Positions 50,495 to 59,669 of a DNA stretch of 64,000 nt are shown one piece after another. Location: the NCBI GenBank assembly GCA_047601745.1, contig JASGIS010000001.1, positions 5,022,001-5,086,000 of the forward strand, read 5' to 3'. This stretch comes from JAKPAM01 sp047601745. GTDB lineage: Bacteria; Pseudomonadota; Gammaproteobacteria; Burkholderiales; Burkholderiaceae_E. Below the pieces are notes generated by a model. That model was not told the DNA's origin, searched no databases, and saw nothing but the letters and a program-made list of their open reading frames with translations. The position numbers were made by a program, and so were the translations under genes. Position 1 is the first letter of the stretch; each line of letters starts with the position of its first letter.

Positions 50495-50739
50495 AGACCC
50501 CGAGCAATTACGCACTGCGATTGCCGGCGTCGCTGAAGAAGGCCGCTGAAATCGTGGCGCGCGAGGACGGCAGCACGCTCAACCAGTTCATCGTGAGCGC
50601 CGTGGCCGAGAAGGTCTCTGCGTTAAAGACCGCCGAGTACTTCGAAGACCGGGCGGCGCGCGGTGACAAGGCAAAGGCTCTGCGCTTCCTGCGCCGCAAG
50701 GGTGGCGAGGCTCCGCGCACGGGTGACGAACGCTCCTGA
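50491..50739 (+). CDS. HicB/RHH-type antitoxin
   Basis: This 82-aa protein carries a ribbon-helix-helix pattern: YALRLPASLKKAAEIVAREDGSTLNQFIVSAVAEKV. The strand, two helices and the GSTLNQFI turn are typical of antitoxins annotated in the HicB/CopG group. The C-terminal part (AEYFEDRAARGDKAKALRFL) is basic and would wrap around the toxin. It overlaps the toxin gene by four bases (ATGA), and both are read from the promoter at 50048. It should neutralise the PIN toxin and repress the operon. Confidence 0.8.
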   Translation: MKTPSNYALRLPASLKKAAEIVAREDGSTLNQFIVSAVAEKVSALKTAEYFEDRAARGDKAKALRFLRRKGGEAPRTGDERS

Positions 50740-50889
50740 CCTGAAAAAAGTTGCCGACCACGTGCTGCCTCAGGTGGCCGTATGCTTATGGGGTGATCGC
50801 CAGGATTGTGCGAACACCACTTCCCCAACATCCATGCGGCTGCGCCAACTGCCTGATCAGCCGCCCTTTCCGACGCCGGATCCCTTGCC

Positions 50890-51552
50890 ATGACCCTGAC
50901 CATCTACGGCTGCTACCGCTCACGCGCCACGCGCGTCATCTGGCTCGCTAACGAACTCGGCCTGCCCTTCACCCATGTGCCGGTGATCCAGGCCTATCGC
51001 CTCGCCGATCCGCAGGCGGCGGGCGCGCCACTGCACACCCGCAGCGCTGAATTCCTGAAGATCAACCCGAACGGCCATATCCCCAGCATCGACGACGATG
51101 GTTTCAGGCTGCACGAATCGCTGGCGATCAACCTCTACCTCGCCCGTAAGCATGGCGGCCCGCTGGCGCCGCGGAATGCGCAGGAGGAAGGGCTCGCGAT
51201 CATGTGGTCGCTCTGGGCCGCGACCGAATGCGAGACGAACGCCCTCACCCTGCAGCAGCATCTTGCGGCCTTCCCGCCGGAGAAGCGTCAACCGGAGGTA
51301 GTCGAGGCTGCGCTCGCCGCCCTCAGGGCGCCCTTCGCCGTGCTCGACAAGACGCTGGCCGAGGGCAAGGGCCATGTCATGGGCGGGCGCTTCACCGTCG
51401 CCGACATCAACGTTGCCGAAGTGATCCGCTACGCCAAGCCGGCGACGGATCTGTTCGATGCCAACCCGAACGTCAAGGCCTGGCACGGTGCCTGCCAGGC
51501 CCGGCCGGCCTTCCAGGCGATGTGGCAGGCCCGCGACGCCGAAGCCGCCTGA
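50890..51552 (+). CDS. Glutathione S-transferase
   Basis: This 220-aa protein has the two-domain GST fold. The thioredoxin-like N-terminal domain starts TIYGCYRSRATRVIWLANELG and includes FLKINPNGHIPSIDDDGFRLHESLAI, with the cis-Pro (HIPSI) and the glutathione gamma-glutamyl-binding ES pair. The helical domain contains GGRFTVADINVAEV, the N-capping box. The catalytic Ser/Cys region lies near YRSRATR. It could conjugate or isomerise electrophiles; the substrate is unknown. It stands alone behind the toxin-antitoxin pair. Confidence 0.9.
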   Translation: MTLTIYGCYRSRATRVIWLANELGLPFTHVPVIQAYRLADPQAAGAPLHTRSAEFLKINPNGHIPSIDDDGFRLHESLAINLYLARKHGGPLAPRNAQEEGLAIMWSLWAATECETNALTLQQHLAAFPPEKRQPEVVEAALAALRAPFAVLDKTLAEGKGHVMGGRFTVADINVAEVIRYAKPATDLFDANPNVKAWHGACQARPAFQAMWQARDAEAA

Positions 51553-51786
51553 GGGTCTGGGCGCGGCTGCTCGAGCGAGTCTTCGACATCGCATGCGGCG
51601 CTGTTCGAACTGCGGCAGCGGGAACTGAAGATCGTCGTGGCCATCCTGGATCGGCGGGTGATCGTTGCGCCCGCGATTGCCGGCTCCCATCGCAGCATGA
51701 CAGTTCGTTGTACTTCCGGCATTTCCGCCGGGCGGCGCAAACGCCGTTCGATCTGGTGCTCGAAGCCAGGCCCTGACTCCGCCCCG
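51553..51786. other. Intergenic stretch without a recognised gene
   Basis: Reading frames on both strands run through this segment, but none shows a family signature or RBS. It directly precedes the methyltransferase remnant and is probably degraded coding DNA. Confidence 0.4.
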
Positions 51787-51909
51787 GACGCGAGCGCTGC
51801 ACGTCATCGGGCCGGCGGTCCCGGCCGGCAAGCGGGCGCGTACCCGAGCCTTGAGAAGCGCGAGTTCCTGATCGGCCATTGTCGCGATCGTCGAGCCGAC
51901 GCTGGACGC
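51787..51909 (-). pseudogene. C-terminal remnant of a SAM-dependent methyltransferase gene
   Basis: Minus-strand translation reads LLKARVRARLPAGTAGPMTC and continues SARV. This matches the C-terminus LKARVRARVPAGNDGPVTC-SARV of the methyltransferase at 44552-45340. The preceding SVGSTIATMADQELA aligns with SVGSALSRMGDEEIA. The catalytic N-terminal part is absent. It is another fragment of a gene that survives intact elsewhere in the window. Confidence 0.65.
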
Positions 51910-51971
51910 TCCCGCACGCTGATCACGTGCGGAAACCACGTCGCCTTCGAGGACAAGTATCCGAACAGATT

Positions 51972-51999
51972 TTCACTTTTTAAGTGCAATACATAAAAT
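51972..51999 (+). promoter_or_regulatory. Promoter of the second PIN toxin-antitoxin pair, with internal palindrome
   Basis: TTCACT and TAAAAT are separated by 16 bp in a locally AT-rich segment. A palindrome CACTT-TTT-AAGTG overlaps the -35 box and the spacer and would suit an autoregulatory antitoxin. The ATG at 51998 overlaps the -10 box, so translation must start further down. Confidence 0.4.
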
Positions 52000-52027
52000 G
52001 TGCGCTCCGATGACAACCAGAGTAGTG

Positions 52028-52261
52028 ATGGCCGCGAACAACATCACATTGCGTCTCGACGAAAAAACGCTTCGTCGCATCAAGCACCTGGCGGTCGACC
52101 AGCAGACATCCGTGTCTGCATGGGTTAGCGATCTCGTCACCAGGACGGTCGCGGAGTTGGACGGCTTCGAACCCGCTCGTCGGCGGGCGCTTCGCGCTTT
52201 ACGGCAGCCAGTACCGGTAAGCGAAGGCCCACTCGATCGGGATCAGGTCCATGAGCGCTGA
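52028..52261 (+). CDS. Ribbon-helix-helix antitoxin (CopG/DUF6364-like)
   Basis: This 77-aa protein reads NNITLRLDEKTLRRIKHLAVDQQTSVSAWVSDLVTRTVAEL, the classic RHH layout of a strand with alternating residues, two helices and the TSVSAW turn. The C-terminal part is the toxin-binding tail. In-frame ATGs at 51998 and 52010 exist, but the first lies within the likely promoter; the start chosen is where family similarity begins. It overlaps the PIN toxin gene by 11 bases in the usual antitoxin-first order. Confidence 0.78.
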   Translation: MAANNITLRLDEKTLRRIKHLAVDQQTSVSAWVSDLVTRTVAELDGFEPARRRALRALRQPVPVSEGPLDRDQVHER

Positions 52262-52673
52262 GATTTTTGTCGATACAAACCTGCTGTTCTACGCAAACAC
52301 GGCATCTGCGGACCTCAGACACGAACAAGCCCGAAGCCTTATCGAAACGCTTCGGGACAAACCCGGCTCTGCGGCAACAAGCGTCCAGGTGCTTCAGGAA
52401 CTGCATGTCAATCTGGTCAAGAAAGCTCGCCTTTCATTCTCCGATTCGGCGCAGCGGGTCCGCGATTATCTCGCGTGGAAAGTCATCGACAACGACCGTA
52501 GCCTGCTCTCCGCGGCGTTCGACGTCCAATCGCGATGGCAACTCGGCTTCTGGGACAGCATGATCATTGCCGCCGCTCAACGATCTGGCGCTCCGATCCT
52601 CTGGTCCGAGGATCTGGCGAACGGACAGCAATACGATGGCGTGCGAGTCGTGAATCCACTGTCGACAGACTGA
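52251..52673 (+). CDS. PIN-domain toxin (VapC-like)
   Basis: This 140-aa PIN domain has Asp8 in FVDTNLLFY, Glu50 in VLQELHVNL, Asp102 in LGFWDSMIIAAA and Asp121 in LWSEDLANG, the full acidic set for a Mg2+-dependent RNase. It belongs to the PIN group whose motif four reads SEDL, distinct from the other two PIN toxins in this window. It overlaps the RHH antitoxin gene by 11 bases and is surely co-expressed with it. The length is normal. Confidence 0.87.
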   Translation: MSAEIFVDTNLLFYANTASADLRHEQARSLIETLRDKPGSAATSVQVLQELHVNLVKKARLSFSDSAQRVRDYLAWKVIDNDRSLLSAAFDVQSRWQLGFWDSMIIAAAQRSGAPILWSEDLANGQQYDGVRVVNPLSTD

Positions 52674-52796
52674 CGCGGACCAAGCCGCGAGATGAGGTTA
52701 GCAGCCTCAGGATCGGTCTGCTCGTGAAAGACTTGCCGCGTCCGGACTCATCGACCGGCGATCTGGCCCAGTAGCGGCGGCTTGGTACGTACCATG

Positions 52797-53282
52797 TCAG
52801 ACCCCCGCTCCGAGAAAGTCCGTCACTCGATCGTCATTGGGGACGACGCCGTTCTTCTGGAGTACGAGGCCCGCGTTGCCGCGGTGATAGGTGCCGTGCA
52901 GACAGACGTGCAGCAGGATCTCGCCGCGCGTCATGCACGCCGGCGTGCCGTTGGTGAAGCTGAAGTCCACCGGCTGCTCGAACTCGGCGGCCGGAAGCGA
53001 ATCGACGTAGGCGGCATACCACTCGTCGACCTCGCGGGTACCATCGACCAGATCCTGCACGCCGGGCAGCACCGCCGAGCGTGCCGCGCGGTACGGAGGG
53101 GTCAGCCCCTGCAGGTGGTGCTGGAACACCCGGTCGACCACGTGGATGTGATCGAGGATGCGCAGCAGAATCGCCGCATCGGATTCGGGCAGGCGATCGA
53201 TGTTGCGGGTGACGACCTCGCAGAGGCCGCGGTCGGCCCACTGCTTGTAGCCGACGAGGGATGCGTAGGGTTGCGAGTTCAT
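52797..53282 (-). CDS. DinB-family four-helix metalloprotein
   Basis: This 161-aa protein has the DinB/YfiT-like four-helix bundle. The metal-binding His residues are in ILDHIHVVDRVF (His45/His47 region) and in LLHVCLHGTYHRGN near the C-terminus, the usual triad for a divalent metal. Some members are thiol transferases or maleylpyruvate isomerases; most have unknown reactions. It is divergent from a TetR gene with a 111-bp gap that contains an inverted repeat, so that regulator probably controls it. Confidence 0.85.
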   Translation of the reverse strand: MNSQPYASLVGYKQWADRGLCEVVTRNIDRLPESDAAILLRILDHIHVVDRVFQHHLQGLTPPYRAARSAVLPGVQDLVDGTREVDEWYAAYVDSLPAAEFEQPVDFSFTNGTPACMTRGEILLHVCLHGTYHRGNAGLVLQKNGVVPNDDRVTDFLGAGV

Positions 53283-53293
53283 GATGCTTGATT

Positions 53294-53316
53294 CCGTACG
53301 TTGAATCGAGGTACGG
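53294..53316. promoter_or_regulatory. Inverted repeat between the DinB and TetR genes
   Basis: CCGTAC and GTACGG are separated by 11 bases. The pair starts 12 bp upstream of the DinB start codon and is a candidate operator for the divergent TetR regulator. Confidence 0.4.
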
Positions 53317-53393
53317 CGACCTCTTGAAAACGTCTACAAAATTTGCCATCAACCGCCCACGTTTTCTATTCGCTTTTCCCGCGCACCCTGCCC

Positions 53394-54011
53394 ATGGACG
53401 TCAAGCCAAGGAAATCGCCGCGTCAGGCCCGAGCGAAGGCCACGGTCGACGCCATCGTCGAGGCCACCACTCAGGTTTTGCTGAAGGAGGGCTATGAGCG
53501 TTTCACGACCGCCCGCGCCGCCGAGCGCGCCGGCGTCAGCATCGGCTCGCTCTACCAGTACTTCCCGAACAAGGCCGCGCTCGCGTGCGCGGTGATCGAC
53601 AGGTGCTGCGAGGAATTCCTTGCCGCCTTCGACGCCGCGCTGGCCGGCCGCCGCCGCGGCACGCTGGAGGACGGCATTCGCGCGCTCGTCGACGCGACGC
53701 TGGTATCTCATCACCTGACGCCAGAACTGCACCGGATGGTGCACGTACTGGCCCCCCGCCTGGGCGTGGCCGAGCACGCAGAGCTGGTCGGCCGCTCCGC
53801 GACCCGGATGATCGAGACCCTGCTGCGCAAGCACGAGAACGAGATCTCGCCGGAGATCGACCTCGCTCGGGCCGCCGTCGTCATCGAGGCGCTGCTGGAA
53901 TCGCTGTCGCACCGCGGCATGCATGCAGGCAAAGCGCCGGAGCACAAGGACTCGCTCACCCGGGAGGCCACGCGGATGATCGTTCGCTACCTGGGCGGCC
54001 AGTGCCTATGA
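53394..54011 (+). CDS. TetR-family repressor
   Basis: This 205-aa protein has an N-terminal TetR HTH (about residues 10-60): ARAKATVDAIVEATTQVLLKEGY, then TTARAAERAGVSIGSLYQYF and PNKAAL. The C-terminal ligand domain is helical and resembles the TetR_C group with HRGMHAG near its end. The ATG at 53394 lies directly before the conserved basic arm (DVKPRKSPRQARAK); a TTG at 53343 is unlikely. It is transcribed away from the DinB gene. Ligand unknown. Confidence 0.88.
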   Translation: MDVKPRKSPRQARAKATVDAIVEATTQVLLKEGYERFTTARAAERAGVSIGSLYQYFPNKAALACAVIDRCCEEFLAAFDAALAGRRRGTLEDGIRALVDATLVSHHLTPELHRMVHVLAPRLGVAEHAELVGRSATRMIETLLRKHENEISPEIDLARAAVVIEALLESLSHRGMHAGKAPEHKDSLTREATRMIVRYLGGQCL

Positions 54012-54087
54012 GAAGGGCCTGTGACGCCTAGCGAACCCACCGCAACCGAAATCGGCGAGCCCTGACGCACCAAAGCGCGCGTCACGA

Positions 54088-54596
54088 TCACAACTGATAG
54101 CGCAGCGTGAGACGCAAGCGGCGCGGCTGGCCCCAATAGGCTTCCGCCTCGCTGTTCTGGCCGAAGTCGACGTCGGCCATCACCGGCCGGCCATTGGGCT
54201 GATAGGCCCCCCGTCGGACGCTGCAACACTCGGGATATGCCGCTCCTCCAGTTGGCACCGGCACCCAGCGTCAGACCCGACCACGCGCCTTGCAGCCGAT
54301 AAGTGGTGAACAGGCGGAATATGTGCTCGGGCAGGTTCGGGTCGAAGACCTTCCCATCGGCGTTCCTGGACCGGGCATACGTATAACCCGCGCTGATGTT
54401 CCAGCCGGGCCGATAAGCGATCATGTTGTCGCTCTGGATATTGCTGATCCCCTGCCCGCCCGGAAACATCGGATTGCCATCGACCTGCCGAATAGACGCG
54501 AGCGTAGCTCTCCTGCGCCAGATCGGCGGCCAGTTCCTTGTCGCCGACCTTGCACGCGAGGAAGTTCAGCAGTTCGCGATAGTAACGCTCAAGCAC
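54088..54596 (-). pseudogene. Fused remnant of an ECF sigma gene and a TonB siderophore receptor gene
   Basis: The first 34 codons (MLERYYRELLNFLACKVGDK to LAQESYARV) match the FecI-type sigma at 31573-32139. The sequence then jumps, near 54495, into the C-terminal part of a FhuE/FpvA-type receptor: GWNISAGYTYARSRNADGK, then HIFRLFTTYRLQGAWSGL and GAGANWRSG, comparable to the receptor encoded at 24570-26801. A further frameshift or deletion follows, and the barrel end RRLRLTLRYQL with its stop is still readable in another frame. The rest of the sigma gene, any anti-sigma gene and most of the receptor are gone. The Fur box upstream persists. Confidence 0.8.
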
Positions 54597-54691
54597 GGCT
54601 CGACCATTGCTCCAACGGGAAGCGGGAAGCGAAACATTCCCTCGGCAGATGGCGTCCAGACGAGGCGGCGGCTGATCCTGCGCGCAGTCAG

Positions 54692-54708
54692 ATGGGAATC
54701 GGTCTCAT
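54692..54708. promoter_or_regulatory. Fur-box-like palindrome before the sigma/receptor remnant
   Basis: ATGGGAATCGGTCTCAT matches the palindromic Fur consensus at 14 of 17 positions. It is followed by ATTATCGCCGAT, as at 32231-32260 before the intact sigma gene, showing that both loci had the same control region. Confidence 0.65.
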
Positions 54709-54717
54709 TATCGCCGA

Positions 54718-56270
<1,553 letters not shown>

Positions 56271-56274
<4 letters not shown>

Positions 56275-57395
56275 TGCCGCTTCCGTCCGTCCGGATCCTG
56301 CCCGCCCAGCACCTGGCCGCGCGCCTTCGACACGACGAGCAGCTCACCATCGGTCTCGACGACGCTGACGATGCCATGATTCCGGCCGCCGACGCGGCTT
56401 TGCAGGCTGCGTTGGAACTCGCCCTGCCCGTCGATATGGCCGATGAAGCCGTAGGATCGCGGCGGCGCCCAGGGCTTCAGAATGCCGAGCTTGCGCATGC
56501 CGCCGCCCTGCAGCGGTTCGAGATAACTGCGCCCGGACACGTATTGCGGCGCGATCCAGAGTTCAGGCGGGATCGTCGCCATCATTTCCTCGCGGAAACC
56601 GTCGTCGGTCAGCACCAGTTCGACCAGATGGGTCCGCAGCGCGAACAACGCGAGCCAGAAGCCGCCATCGGCCGTCGCGCGCAACCTCGCCGGGTAACCG
56701 GGCAGATTGCCGATGACGATCTCGCGGTTGCCGGCGGCGGTCGGCGGCCAGGGCGTCCGGCTGACGCGGTGGGTCCAGCTTTCGCTGAACCACAGGCTGC
56801 GCCCGTCCGCGGAGAAAGCCACGCCGTGCGGCCAGGCCAGCCGATCGAAGAGCACGCGGGCGTCGCCGAGCCCGGCATCGCACACGACGATCCGGCCGCA
56901 GGCGTTATTTTCCATCAGGTCCCACAGCCAGTCGGCGGCGGCGTGGCGGCTGCTGCCGTTGGCCAGGACGATCGCGCCGTCGGGCGCCACGGCGACCGCC
57001 GTCAGGCAGTTCAGCGACGCATCGCCGGCCTTCGTGAGCCAGACGATCTCGCCGTCGGCGCGCACCGCGGCGAGCCCGCTGCCGGCGACGCAGACCAGCA
57101 CCCGATAGTCGGGATGCAGCGCCAGCGCGCCGCAACGCGCCTCGAAACGGGCGATGACGGTGCGCGATCCATCGGCCCGCGAAACCAGCAGGACTTCACG
57201 GCCGTTGGCGACGTAACAGCCGTCGGGCCCGACGATGACGTCGTCGACCTGCGTCAGCTCATCGAAAACGGGCGCGAAAGCGTCCAGTTCGCTGTTCGGG
57301 CTCAGCGGTCCGTCCATCGACGGGATCGCGTGCTGATCCGCGTCACGAAACAGGACCTGGCGCACGTTGCGCAGCAGGTGGCTGTAGAAGGCCAT
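56271..57395 (-). CDS. SMP-30/strictosidine-synthase-like beta-propeller with altered metal site
   Basis: This 374-aa protein has about six propeller blades with the family blocks VDDVIVGPDGCYVAN, WPHGVAFSADGRSLWFSES and GYPARLRATADGGFWLALF. In active SMP-30 or strictosidine-synthase-like lactonases the corresponding positions are Glu (GPED/EGP), Asn (PNG) and Asp (PDN). Here they read VDD, PHG and PAR, so at least two of three metal ligands are replaced. No signal peptide is seen, so it is cytoplasmic. It sits between a permease-propeller fusion (two bases apart) and the ATPase gene (four-base overlap). It may be a non-catalytic partner or have changed chemistry. Confidence 0.8.
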
Positions 57396-57397
57396 GC

Positions 57398-59578
57398 TCA
57401 GTTCTCCCGGCGCGCGCCTCGGCCGGATTCCTTACCCCAATAGGAATCCTGGCCGGTCCAGTCGGGATCGGCGCCGTCCAGCCGCACGCGGCCGATGCGG
57501 TTGTTCTCGAGACCGCCGATGTACAGCCAGCCGCGGTGCTCTCGCATCGACGTGATCGTCGGGTGCAGCGCGCCGCTCGGGTCCCACAGGCTTTCGACGG
57601 GCCGGCCGTCGGCGTCGAGCTTGACGACGCAGCCGTTGTTCAGGCCCGGATACAGCCACTCGTCGCGCGGGATCTCCTTGACCATGCGCAGGCGGAAATC
57701 CGGATTGCGCATCGCGAGGTCGTAGGCAGGCGAGCGGATCCCCGCCAGCGCCAGCCAGTAGCCGCCGTCCGAGGCCCGGTTGATGTTGTCCGGGTAACCG
57801 GGAAGATTGTCGGTGAAGGTCTCGAGCCGGCCCTTATCGGGCCCGGCGATCCAGTAGCGGAACACCTTGCACAACCAGGTCGAGCAGTACAGCACCGATT
57901 GGCCGTCGTGCGTGACGCAGACGCCATTGGGAAAGCGCTGGTTCTTGATCAGCGTGCGCGTGCGGCCGGTCGCCGGATCGAAGCAGATCATCCGGCCGTT
58001 GCCGCGCCCTTCGATGCCGTCCATGTCCCACGAGTGCATCTCGTAGCGGATCGTGGCTTCGGAGAAATAGATCTTGCCGTCCGGGGCGATGTCGAGATCG
58101 TCGGCCAGCCGCAGGCGCGCGTCGTCATTGAGCTTGCCCCAGGTACGGTTGGTCTCGTCGGTGACCTTGAAGACCTCGCCGTTCGGCCGCACGCCATAGA
58201 CACCCATGCCGCCGGAGCAGACGATCAGGTTCTCGTCCTTGTCGAAGGCCATGCCCAGCGGCCGGCCGCCGATGCGCGCGAAGATCTCGCGATGCTCGAA
58301 ATCCGGCCCGGAGAAACGCAGGATCCAGCCTTCGCGCGTGCCGGTGTACAGCCTGTCCTGCCGGTCGAGGATGACGTCTTCCGGCCCCTCGACCCGGCCC
58401 AGGCCGATCGGCTCGGCGTGCGACAGGCGGTCGTTCTCGGCGAACGGCGAATCCGCGCCGCGCGCGATCGACGGCGTCGGCGGCAGCTTCAGCCAGGTCG
58501 GATTGACGTAGATCTTCTGGATCGCCTTGCCGCGGTTCTTCGCCCATTTGACGTCGACGCCGACGGCGATCAGCAGCACCAGGCCGAGCGCCGACAGCGT
58601 CAGATAGCCTTCGAGGCCCAGGCGCACGAAGCCGTTGATCAGCAGGAAGACGATGATCGCGCCGAGGCAGGCGCGAAACACCGTGCCGCGTCCGCCGGCC
58701 AGCGAAATGCCGCCGAGCACCACCGCCGTCAACGCCTGCATCTCCCAGCCCTGACCGGTGTCGGAGCCCGCGCTGTTCTGGCGCGCGGCATAGAACAGGC
58801 CGGCCAGCGCGCACAGTGCGCCGGAAAGCACGTAAGCGCCGAACAGCACGCGCTCGACGCGGATGCCGGCATGACGCGCCGCCTTGCGGCTGGAGCCGAC
58901 GGCGGTGATGTGCCAGCCCCAGCGCGATCGGCTCAGATAGACGTGGCAGACGACGATGACCAGCAGCAACGCCGCGGCATTGGTCGGAATGCCCAGAATG
59001 CGACCGTCGCCGAGAAAATCCCAGACCGGGCTTTCGACGTCGGAGGTCGCGAAATCGGTCGCATAGCGGCCGCTTACCATGTCGAAGACGGCGCGCAGGA
59101 TGATCAGCGTGACCAGCGTGGTCAAAAACGGCCGAGCCTTCAGGTAACCGACCAGCCAGCCGTTGATGGCGCCGAGCGCGACACCCAGCAGCAGCGTGCC
59201 CGCGGCGGCGACCGGCACCGACCAGCCGAAGATCTTGAACATGATCAGCGCGGCGAGATTGGTGACGGCGAACACGGCGCCGACGCTCAGGTCGATGCCG
59301 CCGGAAATCATCACGAATCCCATCGCGATCGACACCAGGCCGATCTCCGCGAACAGGTTCAGCATCTGCTGCAGATTGTCCACCGACAGGTAGCCCGGCA
59401 CCGTGACGGCGAAATAGCCGAGCAGCACCAGCATCAGCGTGAACGGGACGATCGGCTCCATCCAGCTCTTGGCCAGCAGTTCCGACAGGAACAACTTGGC
59501 GGAGAACCGGTAGCGCAGCGCCTTCAGCGCGTCGCCGGCCGATGAACCGGACGCGGCGGGCGGCGTCACGACCGACAT
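57398..59578 (-). CDS. ABC sugar permease (RbsC-like) fused to SMP-30/strictosidine-synthase-like propeller
   Basis: This 726-aa protein joins two known modules. Residues 40-345 are an RbsC/BPD-transp-2 permease with about nine or ten membrane helices, including SGGIDLSVGAVFAVTNLAAL, the coupling region LYAARQNSAG and LGGISLAGGRGTV. After a short linker, residues 375-715 form a beta-propeller whose likely metal ligands are intact: Glu400 in GPEDVI, Asn551 in FPNGV and Asp597 in GYPDNI. RbsC-type permeases end in the cytoplasm, so the propeller should face inward and could act on the substrate as it enters. No stop or frameshift separates the parts. It is the third gene of the operon. Confidence 0.88.
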   Translation of the reverse strand: MSVVTPPAASGSSAGDALKALRYRFSAKLFLSELLAKSWMEPIVPFTLMLVLLGYFAVTVPGYLSVDNLQQMLNLFAEIGLVSIAMGFVMISGGIDLSVGAVFAVTNLAALIMFKIFGWSVPVAAAGTLLLGVALGAINGWLVGYLKARPFLTTLVTLIILRAVFDMVSGRYATDFATSDVESPVWDFLGDGRILGIPTNAAALLLVIVVCHVYLSRSRWGWHITAVGSSRKAARHAGIRVERVLFGAYVLSGALCALAGLFYAARQNSAGSDTGQGWEMQALTAVVLGGISLAGGRGTVFRACLGAIIVFLLINGFVRLGLEGYLTLSALGLVLLIAVGVDVKWAKNRGKAIQKIYVNPTWLKLPPTPSIARGADSPFAENDRLSHAEPIGLGRVEGPEDVILDRQDRLYTGTREGWILRFSGPDFEHREIFARIGGRPLGMAFDKDENLIVCSGGMGVYGVRPNGEVFKVTDETNRTWGKLNDDARLRLADDLDIAPDGKIYFSEATIRYEMHSWDMDGIEGRGNGRMICFDPATGRTRTLIKNQRFPNGVCVTHDGQSVLYCSTWLCKVFRYWIAGPDKGRLETFTDNLPGYPDNINRASDGGYWLALAGIRSPAYDLAMRNPDFRLRMVKEIPRDEWLYPGLNNGCVVKLDADGRPVESLWDPSGALHPTITSMREHRGWLYIGGLENNRIGRVRLDGADPDWTGQDSYWGKESGRGARREN

Positions 59579-59669
59579 GACGAGCTCCCTGCGGACGCGT
59601 TGCCGCGGACGACGCGGCGGTTTCGCACCGTTATTCGCACCGCTGCCGCCCCGTCACGCTGCCGCCCCA

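Noticed and set aside
53324..53352. TTGAAA as a -35 box for the TetR gene
   Set aside because: No acceptable -10 sequence lies 16-18 bases downstream.
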